Of a DNA stretch of 30,118 nt, positions 1 to 7,021 are shown one piece after another. Each line of letters starts with the position of its first letter. Within the stretch, counting starts at the first letter, position 1. The position numbers and the translations under genes were made by a program. The DNA is taken from the NCBI GenBank assembly GCA_002344355.1, contig DDTN01000022.1, positions 174,304-204,421 of the forward strand, written 5' to 3'. The notes under the pieces were generated by a model. The model worked only from the letters and a program-made list of their open reading frames with translations, did no database searches and was not told where the DNA came from. The stretch comes from Proteobacteria bacterium UBA2363. GTDB lineage: Bacteria > Pseudomonadota > Gammaproteobacteria > Xanthomonadales > UBA2363.

Positions 1-16
1 TGGCCCGCGTCCGCGA

Positions 17-51
17 GGCGAGAGACCGGGCAGGATGCCCGGTCTCTCGCC
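17..51. other. Perfect 15-bp stem-loop just before tRNA-Gln
   Basis: Bases 17-31 pair perfectly with 37-51, leaving the loop AGGAT (A32-T36 can also pair). There is no T-run on either side, so it is not a classical intrinsic terminator. It ends six bases before the mature 5' end of the tRNA. It could end an upstream transcript, or sit in the 5' leader of a precursor cut by RNase P. No obvious -10 box lies between it and the tRNA. The inverted repeat is seen directly; its role is inferred. Confidence 0.6.
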
Positions 52-57
52 CAGAAT

Positions 58-133
58 TGGGGCGTCGCCAAGCTGGTAAGGCACGGGATTTTGATTCCCG
101 CATTCGAAGGTTCGAGTCCTTCCGCCCCAGCCA
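58..133 (+). tRNA. glnT: tRNA-Gln (anticodon TTG)
   Basis: A full cloverleaf can be folded. The acceptor stem pairs 58-64 with 123-129, the discriminator is G130, and CCA is encoded at 131-133. The anticodon arm pairs CGGGA (84-88) with TCCCG (96-100) around a seven-base loop, which puts TTG at 91-93. The T arm carries GGTTCGAGTCC. UUG reads CAA, and CAG by wobble. The gene lies directly before prs, as in Pseudomonas and xanthomonads, where ispE, tRNA-Gln, prs, rplY and pth are neighbours. No promoter is evident next to it, so it may be processed from a longer transcript. The symbol is only conventional. Confidence 0.97.
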
Positions 134-146
134 GAACGGCAAGCCA

Positions 147-235
147 GCCGGCCCGGGATCGGCCGGCCGCTGCGCAGGCAGCGGAGCGCGCGGTGCGCGC
201 GGAAGGTCCAGCGTGATCGGCAGGGTGGTCCTGCC
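147..235. promoter_or_regulatory. Four tandem stem-loops between tRNA-Gln and prs
   Basis: Four perfect inverted repeats follow one another in the 129-base gap: 147-153 with 161-167 (7 bp), 167-173 with 178-184 (7 bp, loop GCAG), 186-191 with 195-200 (6 bp, loop GGT), and 219-224 with 230-235 (6 bp, loop GTGGT). The first two share base 167, so they may be alternatives. None has a T-run. Possible roles are 3' processing of the tRNA precursor, Rho-type termination, or a structured prs leader. All roles are inference. Confidence 0.5.
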
Positions 236-262
236 GCGGTCGAAATCAGGCAGGCAGCGCAG

Positions 263-1219
263 ATGAACACCGACGGCATCCTCATCTTCTCCGGCAGCGC
301 CAACCGGCCGCTCGCCGATGCGATCTGCCAGGACCTCGGCATCCCGATGGGCAAGGCGCTGGTCGGCACCTTCTCCGACGGCGAGGTGCAGGTCGAGATC
401 GAGGAGAACGTGCGCCGCCAGGAGGTGTTCGTGGTGCAGCCGACCTGCGCGCCCACCGCCGACCACTTCATGGAACTGCTGGCGATCGTCGACGCACTGA
501 AGCGCGCCTCGGCGGCCTCGGTCACCGCAGTGATGCCGTACTTCGGCTACGCCCGCCAGGACCGGCGGCCGCGCTCGGCGCGGGTGCCGATCACCGCCAA
601 GGTCGCCGCCAAGATGATCGGCGTGGTCGGCACCGACCGCGTGCTCACCGTCGACCTGCACGCCGACCAGATCCAGGGCTTCTTCGAGGTGCCGGTCGAC
701 AACGTCTACGCCTCGCCGGTGCTGCTCGCCGACATCTGGCGGCAGCAGGGCAGCGACCAGCTGATCGTGGTGTCGCCGGACGTCGGCGGCGTGGTCCGCG
801 CCCGGGCGATCGCCAAGCGCCTGGACGATGCCGAGCTGGCGATCATCGACAAGCGCCGGCCGCGGCCCAACGAGTCGACGGTGATGAACATCATCGGCGA
901 CGTCGAAGGCAGGCTGTGCGTGCTGGTCGACGACATCGTCGACACCGCGGGCACCCTGTGCGCCGCCGCGCGGGCGCTCAAGGAGCGTGGCGCCAGGCGG
1001 GTGATCGCCTACTGCACCCACCCGGTGCTGTCGGGCGCCGCGATCGACAACATCGAGGGGTCGGTGCTCGACGAGCTGGTGGTCACCGACACCATCCCGC
1101 TGAGCCCGCGCGCCGCCGCCTGCTCGCGGATACGCCAGCTCAGCGTCGCCGAGCTGCTCGCGGAGACGGTGCGCCGGATCGCCTTCGGGCAGTCTGTCAG
1201 CTCGCTTTACGTGGATTGA
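263..1219 (+). CDS. prs: Ribose-phosphate pyrophosphokinase (PRPP synthetase)
   Basis: Makes 5-phosphoribosyl-1-pyrophosphate (PRPP) from ribose 5-phosphate and ATP in the cytosol. PRPP feeds purine, pyrimidine, NAD, histidine and tryptophan synthesis. The 318-residue product has the usual length. It carries FSDGEV near the N-terminus, the PYFGYARQDRR and RSARVPITAK stretches of the ATP and catalytic regions, DLHADQIQGFF, and the PRPP-binding loop VDDIVDTAGT with the two aspartates at 223-224. The ATG at 263 matches the family N-terminus; the ribosome binding site before it is weak. It lies 129 bases after tRNA-Gln and 100 bases before rplY, probably in one unit. A 12-bp hairpin starts right after the stop codon. 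Identification is secure. Confidence 0.97.
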   Translation: MNTDGILIFSGSANRPLADAICQDLGIPMGKALVGTFSDGEVQVEIEENVRRQEVFVVQPTCAPTADHFMELLAIVDALKRASAASVTAVMPYFGYARQDRRPRSARVPITAKVAAKMIGVVGTDRVLTVDLHADQIQGFFEVPVDNVYASPVLLADIWRQQGSDQLIVVSPDVGGVVRARAIAKRLDDAELAIIDKRRPRPNESTVMNIIGDVEGRLCVLVDDIVDTAGTLCAAARALKERGARRVIAYCTHPVLSGAAIDNIEGSVLDELVVTDTIPLSPRAAACSRIRQLSVAELLAETVRRIAFGQSVSSLYVD

Positions 1220-1220
1220 C

Positions 1221-1278
1221 GGCGACCGGCGCGCTGCGCCGGTCGCCTGGCAAGCACCCCCGCTGGTCGCGGCGGGGG
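1221..1278. other. Two stem-loops between prs and rplY
   Basis: Bases 1221-1232 pair perfectly with 1236-1247 around the three-base loop GCT, beginning two bases after the prs stop codon. A second repeat pairs CCCCCGC (1257-1263) with GCGGGGG (1272-1278). Neither is followed by a T-run, so strong intrinsic termination is unlikely. They may protect the 3' end of prs mRNA or partly terminate, setting the ratio of prs to rplY message. That role is inferred. Confidence 0.5.
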
Positions 1279-1319
1279 CAACCGGTGCCGGAAGGCGCCA
1301 TAAAACCGAGGCAACGACC

Positions 1320-1946
1320 ATGTCACAGAGTCACACCATCGAAGTGCAGCTGCGCGAGACCGGGGGGAAGGGTGCGAGCCGCCGTCTCCGGCACGCCGGC
1401 AAGGTGCCCGCCATCGTCTACGGCGGCGAACTGGGTCCGAAGTCGATCGAGATCGACCACAACGCCGTCTGGCTGATGTCGCAGAACGAGTGGTTCTACT
1501 CGGCCATCCTCGACCTCAGCCTGGACGGCGACGTCCAGCCGGTCCTGCTGCGCGACATGCAGCGGCACCCGTTCAAGCAGCAGATCCTGCACCTGGACTT
1601 CCAGCGCGTGGATCTCAACCAGGCGATCCGCGTGCGCGTGCCGATCCACTTCCTCAACGAGGACACCTCGCCGGCCGGCAAGGCCTCGGGCGTGGTGGTG
1701 TCGCATGCGATGAACGAGATCGAGGTCTCCTGCCTGCCGCGCAACCTGCCGGAGTTCATCGAGGTCGACCTGGGCGAGCTGAAGACCGGCGACATCATCC
1801 ACCTGTCCGACATCAAGCTGCCGGACGGCGTGGAGATCCCCGAGCTGAAGCTGGGCAAGGAGCACGACCACGCCGTGGTCACCGCCCGCGAGGTCCAGGA
1901 AGAGGTCGAGCCGACCGAAGGCGAGGGCGAGGCCGGCAAGGCCTGA
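1320..1946 (+). CDS. rplY: Large ribosomal subunit protein bL25 (L25/Ctc, long form)
   Basis: Binds 5S rRNA in the central protuberance of the large ribosomal subunit. The 208-residue product is the long, two-domain TL5/Ctc form rather than the ~94-residue E. coli L25. The N-terminal domain has LRETGGKGASRRLR and KVPAIVYGG; the beta-rich C-terminal domain follows from about residue 95 with VPIHF and SCLPRNLPEFIEVDL. The tail is acidic (EEVEPTEGEGE). The ATG at 1320 has GAGG at 1308-1311, eight bases upstream. The gene sits between prs and pth as in Pseudomonas and ends in a strong intrinsic terminator. Identification is secure. Confidence 0.96.
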   Translation: MSQSHTIEVQLRETGGKGASRRLRHAGKVPAIVYGGELGPKSIEIDHNAVWLMSQNEWFYSAILDLSLDGDVQPVLLRDMQRHPFKQQILHLDFQRVDLNQAIRVRVPIHFLNEDTSPAGKASGVVVSHAMNEIEVSCLPRNLPEFIEVDLGELKTGDIIHLSDIKLPDGVEIPELKLGKEHDHAVVTAREVQEEVEPTEGEGEAGKA

Positions 1947-1971
1947 TCGGTCCCACCGCGTCGCACCGGAG

Positions 1972-2003
1972 AACGGGCTGCCCCTGGCAGCCCGTTTTTC
2001 TTT
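1972..2003 (+). terminator. Intrinsic terminator of the prs-rplY unit
   Basis: A perfect 11-bp stem (AACGGGCTGCC at 1972-1982 with 1986-1996) has a three-base loop and is followed by TTTTTCTTT. It begins 25 bases after the rplY stop codon. It is the clearest Rho-independent terminator in the window and separates rplY from pth. Confidence 0.93.
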
Positions 2004-2033
2004 GCCCGGTGGGTTTTCCCGATCGCACCGGGC
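2004..2033. other. Nested inverted repeat after the rplY terminator
   Basis: GCCCGGTG (2004-2011) pairs with CACCGGGC (2026-2033). A GGG-TTTT-CCC hairpin (2011-2020) lies inside. It starts at the first base after the terminator T-run and so forms a second hairpin in tandem. It could back up termination or lie upstream of a pth promoter. The function is unknown. Confidence 0.45.
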
Positions 2034-2100
2034 ATGGGTCGACGGGCAGCGACGGGTCCGGGTCGAACGCAACGGTATGGCGGGCCGCCGCGGCGCCCGC

Positions 2101-2106
2101 GATACT
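2101..2106 (+). promoter_or_regulatory. Possible -10 box of pth
   Basis: GATACT ends six bases before the pth ATG. If used, transcription would start at about the A of the start codon and give a leaderless message, in keeping with the lack of a visible ribosome binding site. No convincing -35 box is present. This is a weak call based on the recurring TAnnnT-like boxes in this window. Confidence 0.3.
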
Positions 2107-2112
2107 TGCGCC

Positions 2113-2694
2113 ATGGCTGGACTGAGACTGATCGTCGGGCTGGGCAACCCCGGCGCCGACTACGCGCGCACGCGGCACAACGCCGGCGCGTGGTTCCTGG
2201 ACGCCCTCGCGGAGCGCCACGGGGTGCGGCTGGGACGCGACGCCCGCCTGCAGGCCGAGCTGGGCAAGGCGGTGATCGCCGGCCAGCCGGTCTGGCTGGC
2301 GCGGCCGACCACCTTCATGAACCACAGCGGCCGCGCGCTGGTGGCCCTGCTCAACTACTACAAGATCCCGCCGGAACAGGCCCTGGTCGCGCACGACGAG
2401 CTCGACCTGCCGGCCGGCACCGTGCGCCTGAAGTTCGACGGCGGCCACGGCGGGCAGAACGGCCTGCGCGACATCCTCGGACAGCTGGGCCACGGCCGCT
2501 TCCATCGCCTGCGCGTCGGCATCGGCCATCCCGGCCACAAGGACAAGGTCACGCCCTGGGTGCTGGGCCGGCCCGGGGCCGACGACGAGGCCGCCATCCG
2601 CGGCGCCATCGAGGAGGCCGTGCAGGCGACGCCGGTCCTGGTCGAGGGCGGCTTCGAGCGGGCCATGAAGGACCTGCACACGTCGCGCACCTGA
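2113..2694 (+). CDS. pth: Peptidyl-tRNA hydrolase
   Basis: Frees tRNA from peptidyl-tRNAs that fall off the ribosome, recycling tRNA in the cytosol. The 193-residue product matches the family length (E. coli 194). Catalytic residues are in place with a constant shift of two from E. coli: N12 (GLGNPG), H22 (TRHNAGAWF), N70 (FMNHSG) and D95 (AHDELDLP). The glycine-rich GGHGGQNGLRD and FHRLRVGIGHPG stretches follow. I chose the ATG at 2113 because it begins AGLRLIVGLGNPG, as in the family; the open frame runs further upstream without family resemblance. No clear ribosome binding site precedes it. In related genomes ychF usually follows; here an SRPBCC gene does. Confidence 0.96.
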   Translation: MAGLRLIVGLGNPGADYARTRHNAGAWFLDALAERHGVRLGRDARLQAELGKAVIAGQPVWLARPTTFMNHSGRALVALLNYYKIPPEQALVAHDELDLPAGTVRLKFDGGHGGQNGLRDILGQLGHGRFHRLRVGIGHPGHKDKVTPWVLGRPGADDEAAIRGAIEEAVQATPVLVEGGFERAMKDLHTSRT

Positions 2695-2785
2695 ACGGCC
2701 GGCCACCTCGCTGCCGGGATTCGTGGCGAGCGGACCGCGCCCCGGCGAGAATGCCGGCGACACCGGATCGCCCGTTCCTTCCGCC

Positions 2786-3241
2786 ATGACAACGCCCCCG
2801 CCGCCGGTCGCGCGCGCGACCATGCTCATCAGACGGCCCGTGTCCGAGGTCTTCGCGGCCTTCGTCGATCCGGCGATCACCACCCGCTTCTGGTTCAGCC
2901 GCGCCAGCGGCCGGCTCGCCCCGGGTGCCAGGGTGACCTGGTTCTGGGACCACTGCGGAGCGTCCGGCGAGGTGCGGGTGCGCGACTTCGTCCCGGACCG
3001 GCGCCTGCGCATCGAGTGGCCGACGCCGGTCGAGTGGCTGTTCGAACCCCACGGGCAGGAGGCCACCTTCGTGCGGATCGCGGCCTGGGGCTTCGAGGGC
3101 GATCCGGAGGCGCGGATCGCCCAGGCGCTGGACTCCACCGAGGGCTTCAATCTGGTGATCGCTGCCTGCAAGATCTGGCTCGAGCACGGCATCGACCCCC
3201 GTCTGATCGTCGACAAGCAGCCGCCGGACGGGCCGGTATGA
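2786..3241 (+). CDS. SRPBCC / AHSA1-family ligand-binding domain protein
   Basis: A single-domain 151-residue protein of the START-like SRPBCC superfamily, closest in appearance to the AHSA1 (activator of Hsp90 ATPase homologue 1) group. These folds have a deep hydrophobic cavity and bind lipids or other small ligands; the ligand here cannot be told. The N-terminal pattern IRRPVSEVFAAFVDPAITTRFWF is split here as IRRPVSEVFAAF plus DPAITTRFWF and is typical, followed by W-rich strands (VTWFWD) and a C-terminal amphipathic helix (GFNLVIAACKIWLEHG). The ATG at 2786 starts the domain directly; an upstream start would add 21 unrelated residues. A possible -10 box, GAGAAT, lies at 2747-2752. It is 91 bases after pth. 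The family is fairly sure, the function unknown. Confidence 0.8.
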   Translation: MTTPPPPVARATMLIRRPVSEVFAAFVDPAITTRFWFSRASGRLAPGARVTWFWDHCGASGEVRVRDFVPDRRLRIEWPTPVEWLFEPHGQEATFVRIAAWGFEGDPEARIAQALDSTEGFNLVIAACKIWLEHGIDPRLIVDKQPPDGPV

Positions 3242-3306
3242 GGCCGGGCAGGGCAGCGCCCGCCACAGCCGGAGTGGGCGCCGCGGGCCGGCGTTTTCCG
3301 GCGGCC

Positions 3307-3336
3307 TGCTAGCATCCGCGACAGTCTCCGGAGACT
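3307..3336 (+). promoter_or_regulatory. Extended -10 promoter and 14-base palindrome before the GST gene
   Basis: TGCTAGCAT at 3307-3315 fits an extended -10 element (TGnTAnnnT), predicting a transcript start near 3321-3322. Immediately downstream, AGTCTCCGGAGACT (3323-3336) is a perfect palindrome that contains the ribosome binding site GGAGA (3330-3334). It could be a repressor operator at the start site. As RNA it could fold with AGTCT pairing to AGACT around CCGG, hiding the binding site. No -35 box is evident. Confidence 0.5.
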
Positions 3337-3339
3337 CGC

Positions 3340-3996
3340 ATGACCCGCTACCGCCTGGTGATCGGCAACAAGAACTACTCGTCGTGGTCGCTGCGGCCCT
3401 GGCTGTTCCTGCGCCACCACGACATCGCCTTCGAGGAGGTCCGGCTGGCGCTGGACAGCGAGGAGTTCCGCACCCGCATCGGCGACCTCTCGCCGTCCGG
3501 CCGGGTGCCGGTCCTGCACGATGGCGAGGTGGTGGTCTGGGACTCCCTGGCCATCCTCGAGTACCTGGCCGAGCGCCATCCGCAGGCGTACGGCTGGCCG
3601 CAGGACCCCGGCTCGCGGGCCCTGGCGCGCAGCGCCAGCGCCGAGATGCACTCGGGGTTCCCCGACCTGCGCGGCGAGCTGCCGATGAACTGCAGCCGGC
3701 GCGGTCCGCTGCCGCCGATCGGCGCCGGTGCCCGGCGGGACATCGACCGGGTCCAGGCCCTGTGGCGCTCGCTGCGCGCCCGCCATGCCGGGGTCGGGCC
3801 GTTCCTGTGCGGCCACTTCGGCATCGTCGACTGCATGTTCGCGCCGGTGGTCATCCGCTTCACCGGCTATTCGGTGCCGGTCGACGGCGAATGCCGGGCC
3901 TGGATGGACGCCATGCTGGCGCTGCCGGCGATGCAGGAATGGATCGCCCAGGGGCGCGCCGAGTCCGAGCGCCTGGCCAAGTACGAGGCGATCTGA
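3340..3996 (+). CDS. Glutathione S-transferase family protein
   Basis: Cytosolic GST-like protein, 218 residues. The N-terminal thioredoxin-fold domain (about 4-80) has NYSSWSLRPW, whose serines are at the place of the catalytic Ser of Ser-type GSTs. It also has the cis-proline strand VPVL (56-59) and DSLAI (68-72), the usual glutathione gamma-glutamyl contact. The rest is the all-helical C-terminal domain. Such proteins conjugate or reduce electrophiles with glutathione; the substrate is not readable from sequence. The ATG at 3340 has GGAGA five bases upstream. It is the first gene of a unit with msrA (2-base gap), mrcB and a lipoprotein, which hints at thiol or oxidative stress linked to envelope upkeep; that link is inference. 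Confidence 0.87.
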   Translation: MTRYRLVIGNKNYSSWSLRPWLFLRHHDIAFEEVRLALDSEEFRTRIGDLSPSGRVPVLHDGEVVVWDSLAILEYLAERHPQAYGWPQDPGSRALARSASAEMHSGFPDLRGELPMNCSRRGPLPPIGAGARRDIDRVQALWRSLRARHAGVGPFLCGHFGIVDCMFAPVVIRFTGYSVPVDGECRAWMDAMLALPAMQEWIAQGRAESERLAKYEAI

Positions 3997-3998
3997 GC

Positions 3999-4652
3999 AT
4001 GGCCGGGATCGGCGCCTTCGGACAACGCATGGTGGAGCCGGCGCAGGCGCTGCCGGGTCGGGCCGAGGCGATGCCGGTGCCGGCGCGCCATCGCGTGCTC
4101 GACGCGCCGCTGGACGACGCCTTTCCGGGCATGGCCCGGATCTGGTTCGGGATGGGCTGCTTCTGGGGCGCCGAGCGCCTGTTCTGGACGCTGCCCGGCG
4201 TGGTGTCGACCGCGGTCGGTTACGCCGGCGGCTACACCCCCAATCCCACCTATCGCGAGGTCTGCACGGGGATGACCGGCCACGCCGAAGTGGTCCAGGT
4301 GGTGTACGACCCGGCCCGGATCGGCCTGGCCGACCTGCTGCGCCGCTTCTGGGAAGGGCACGACCCGACCCAGGGCATGCGCCAGGGCAACGACGTCGGC
4401 AGCCAGTACCGCTCGATCGTCCTGGTCGCCGACGAGGGCCAGGCCGCGCTGGCGCAGGCCAGCCTGGCGGCCTACCAGCAGCGGCTGGACGCGGCCGGGC
4501 TGGGCGCCATCACCACCACGGTCGAGCGACTGCCCGCGTTCTGGTTCGCCGAGCCCGAGCACCAGCAGTACCTTGACCGGCACCCAGGAGGCTACTGCGG
4601 CCTGGGTGGCACCGGCGTCGCCTGTCCCGTCGGGACCGGCGCTGCGGCATGA
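3999..4652 (+). CDS. msrA: Peptide-methionine (S)-S-oxide reductase MsrA
   Basis: Reduces methionine S-sulfoxide in proteins and free form, repairing oxidative damage with thioredoxin as electron donor. The 217-residue product is close to E. coli MsrA in length. The catalytic Cys54 sits in GMGCFWGAE; GYAGGYTPNPTYREVC, GHAEVVQV and DPTQGMRQGNDVGSQYRS follow. The resolving cysteines near the end are C200 (GYCGLGG) and C209 (GVACP), so the protein can use the three-cysteine relay. The N-terminal ~45 residues are the extension typical of the enterobacterial type; no signal peptide is apparent, so it should be cytosolic. The start is two bases after the GST stop, and its stop overlaps the mrcB start by four bases (ATGA), so translation is probably coupled. 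Confidence 0.96.
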   Translation: MAGIGAFGQRMVEPAQALPGRAEAMPVPARHRVLDAPLDDAFPGMARIWFGMGCFWGAERLFWTLPGVVSTAVGYAGGYTPNPTYREVCTGMTGHAEVVQVVYDPARIGLADLLRRFWEGHDPTQGMRQGNDVGSQYRSIVLVADEGQAALAQASLAAYQQRLDAAGLGAITTTVERLPAFWFAEPEHQQYLDRHPGGYCGLGGTGVACPVGTGAAA

Positions 4653-7021
4653 CCCTGGCCGGACTGTCGCTGCGCAGCTGGCTGCTGCGTGCCGTGCTGC
4701 TGGCGGCCGGCCTGGCGATCGGCTTCCTGGCCGCCTGGGCCTGGTACCTGGACCGCCAGATCGCGCAGCGCTTCGCCGAGTTCACGGTCGCCGTGCAGCC
4801 CAGCCGGGTCTACGCGCGCGCCCTGATCCTGCGCCCCAACCTGGCGATGACGCCGACGGCACTGCTCGCCGAGCTGGCCGCGGCCGGCTACCAGGAGGAC
4901 GGCCAGGCGCTGCGGCCGGGCACGTACGCCCGCGAGGGCGAGCAGGCATTCGTGGTGCAGACCCGCGCCTTCGTGGACCCGGCGGGAAGCTGGCCCGAGC
5001 AGCGCCTGCGCATCGCCCTGGGCCGAGGCCGGGTGGCCGCGCTGGCCGACGGCGGCGGCCGGGGGCTGGCCGAGGCGCGCATCGATCCGGCCCGCATCGC
5101 CACCTTCTACGGGCCGCGCCAGCGCGAGCAACGGCCGCTGCGCCTGGCGGAGATGCCGACCCTGCTGGTCGCCGGCGTGCAGGCCGTGGAGGATCGCGAC
5201 TTCAAGCACCACCGCGGCCTGGACCCGCTGGCGATCGCGCGCGCCGCCTGGCGCAACCTGACCAGCGACCGCACCCAGGGCGGCAGCACGATCACCCAGC
5301 AGCTGGTGCGCAACCTGTTCCTGGGGCTGGAACAGACCTGGACGCGCAAGATCAACGAGGCGGTGCTGTCGGTGCTGATCGAGGCGCGCCAGGACAAGGG
5401 ACGCATCCTCGAGCTGTACCTCAACGAAGTGTTCATGGGCCAGCACGGCGGCCAGTCGGTGCACGGCATGGCCGCCGCCGCCGAGTTCTGGTTCGGACGC
5501 GAGCTGCGCCGCCTGGGGGTCGCCGAGATCGCCCTGCTGGTCGGCCTGATCCAGGGTCCGTCCTGGCTCAACCCGCGCCGTCATCCGGCGCGCGCGAACG
5601 CCCGGCGCGACCTGGTGCTGCGGCATTTCCGGGAAACCGGCCTGATCGACGAGGCCGAGTACCGCCATGCCCTGGCGCAGCCCCTGGCGGTCACCGAACG
5701 CCCCGGGCTGGCGCGCAACCTGCACCCCGCCTTCCTGGACCTGGTCCGCGCCCAGCTCGGCCGCGACCTCGACGCCGACGTGCTGGGTCGCGAGGGCCTG
5801 GCCATCCACACGACCCTGGCGCCGGCCGCCCAGGCCGCGGCCGAGGCCGCTGTGCAGGAGGCCACCGCCCGACTGCGCAACGCCGACCGGCTCGAGGCCG
5901 CCGCGGTGGTGACCGATCCCTGGAGCGGCGACGTGCTGGCCGCGGTCGGTGGCCGCGACGTGCGCAATCCCGGGTTCAACCGCGCCCTGCTCGCGCAGCG
6001 GCCGGTCGGCTCCCTGGTCAAGCCGTTCGTCTACCTGGTCGCGCTGTCGCAGCCGTCGCGCTGGTCGCTGGCCAGTCCGCTCGACGACGTGCCGATCCGG
6101 GTGCCCCTGGCCGGCGGCCGCAGCTGGGAGCCGAAGAACTACGACGGGCGCAGCAATGGCCGCGTGCAGATGGTCGACGCCCTGTCGCGCTCGCTGAACC
6201 TGGCGACCGTGCACCTGGGCATGTCGATCGGCGTCGACCAGGTGGCCAGCCTGCTCGGCTCGCTTGCCGGCGGCATGCGCATCGCGCCGAACCCGTCCCT
6301 GGTGCTCGGCTCGCTCGACCTGAGCCCGGCCCAGGTCGCCCAGCTCTACGGGTTCCTGGCATCGGCCGGCCAGGCCCGGCCGTTGCGCGTGGTCACCGGC
6401 GTGCTCGACGCCCGCGGCCGCGCCCTGGCGCGGCTGCAGCCGGCACCGGCGCGGGCCAGCCACCAGGCCGCGGTCGCCCTGGTCGGCCACGCCCTGCAGG
6501 AGGCGGCGCGCACCGGCACCGCGCGGACGCTCGCCGGCTCGGCCCTGGCGCCGTTCGCACCGGCCGGCAAGACCGGCACCAGCAACGATGGCCGCGACGC
6601 CTGGTTCGCCGGCTACACCGGCAACCTGCTGGCGGTGGTCTGGGTCGGCAACGACGACAACGCCGCGCTGGACCTGACCGGCACCGGCGCCGCGCTGCCG
6701 GTCTGGACCGACCTGATGCGCCGGCTGCCGCAGGTGCCGCTGTCGGTGGACAGCCGGGCGGCGATCGACTGGCAGACCGTCAACGCCGACGGCGAGGCGC
6801 GCCCGCCGCGCTGCCCGGACACCCGCCTGCTGCCGTTCGTGCCCGGCCATGCGCCGCCGCTGCCGCGCTGGGGCGGCTGCATCGACAACGGCATGGGCGA
6901 CATGCTGAGGAACCTTGGTGGAACACGCGATGAGGACGAGGATGAGACAAGCAGCCAACCGGTACGCCAGGACGATGAGCGGCGCCCTCGCCGCCGCTGG
7001 TTTGGCCGCCTGCGCGACTGA
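4649..7021 (+). CDS. mrcB: Penicillin-binding protein 1b, bifunctional peptidoglycan synthase
   Basis: Inner-membrane class A PBP that polymerises lipid II and cross-links peptidoglycan in the periplasm. The 790 residues show a transmembrane helix at about 10-33, a UB2H domain from about 50 to 140 (start PSRVYARALIL) and a GT51 glycosyltransferase with catalytic E181 in EDRDFKHHRG and GGSTITQQLVRN. The transpeptidase has SLVK (455-458, acylated serine S455), SLN (515-517) and KTGT (from K641). In E. coli the UB2H domain is where the lipoprotein activator LpoB binds. The C-terminus past about 755 is a low-complexity tail, acidic DEDEDE then basic RRPRRRW. It overlaps the next gene by 92 bases. 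The ATG overlaps the msrA stop. Confidence 0.96.
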   Translation: MTLAGLSLRSWLLRAVLLAAGLAIGFLAAWAWYLDRQIAQRFAEFTVAVQPSRVYARALILRPNLAMTPTALLAELAAAGYQEDGQALRPGTYAREGEQAFVVQTRAFVDPAGSWPEQRLRIALGRGRVAALADGGGRGLAEARIDPARIATFYGPRQREQRPLRLAEMPTLLVAGVQAVEDRDFKHHRGLDPLAIARAAWRNLTSDRTQGGSTITQQLVRNLFLGLEQTWTRKINEAVLSVLIEARQDKGRILELYLNEVFMGQHGGQSVHGMAAAAEFWFGRELRRLGVAEIALLVGLIQGPSWLNPRRHPARANARRDLVLRHFRETGLIDEAEYRHALAQPLAVTERPGLARNLHPAFLDLVRAQLGRDLDADVLGREGLAIHTTLAPAAQAAAEAAVQEATARLRNADRLEAAAVVTDPWSGDVLAAVGGRDVRNPGFNRALLAQRPVGSLVKPFVYLVALSQPSRWSLASPLDDVPIRVPLAGGRSWEPKNYDGRSNGRVQMVDALSRSLNLATVHLGMSIGVDQVASLLGSLAGGMRIAPNPSLVLGSLDLSPAQVAQLYGFLASAGQARPLRVVTGVLDARGRALARLQPAPARASHQAAVALVGHALQEAARTGTARTLAGSALAPFAPAGKTGTSNDGRDAWFAGYTGNLLAVVWVGNDDNAALDLTGTGAALPVWTDLMRRLPQVPLSVDSRAAIDWQTVNADGEARPPRCPDTRLLPFVPGHAPPLPRWGGCIDNGMGDMLRNLGGTRDEDEDETSSQPVRQDDERRPRRRWFGRLRD

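Noticed and set aside
1..57. Tail of an upstream gene (ispE is expected here by synteny)
   Set aside because: None of the three forward frames shows a recognisable IspE end, and the stretch is mostly the 15-bp hairpin. The gene, if present, ends before the window.
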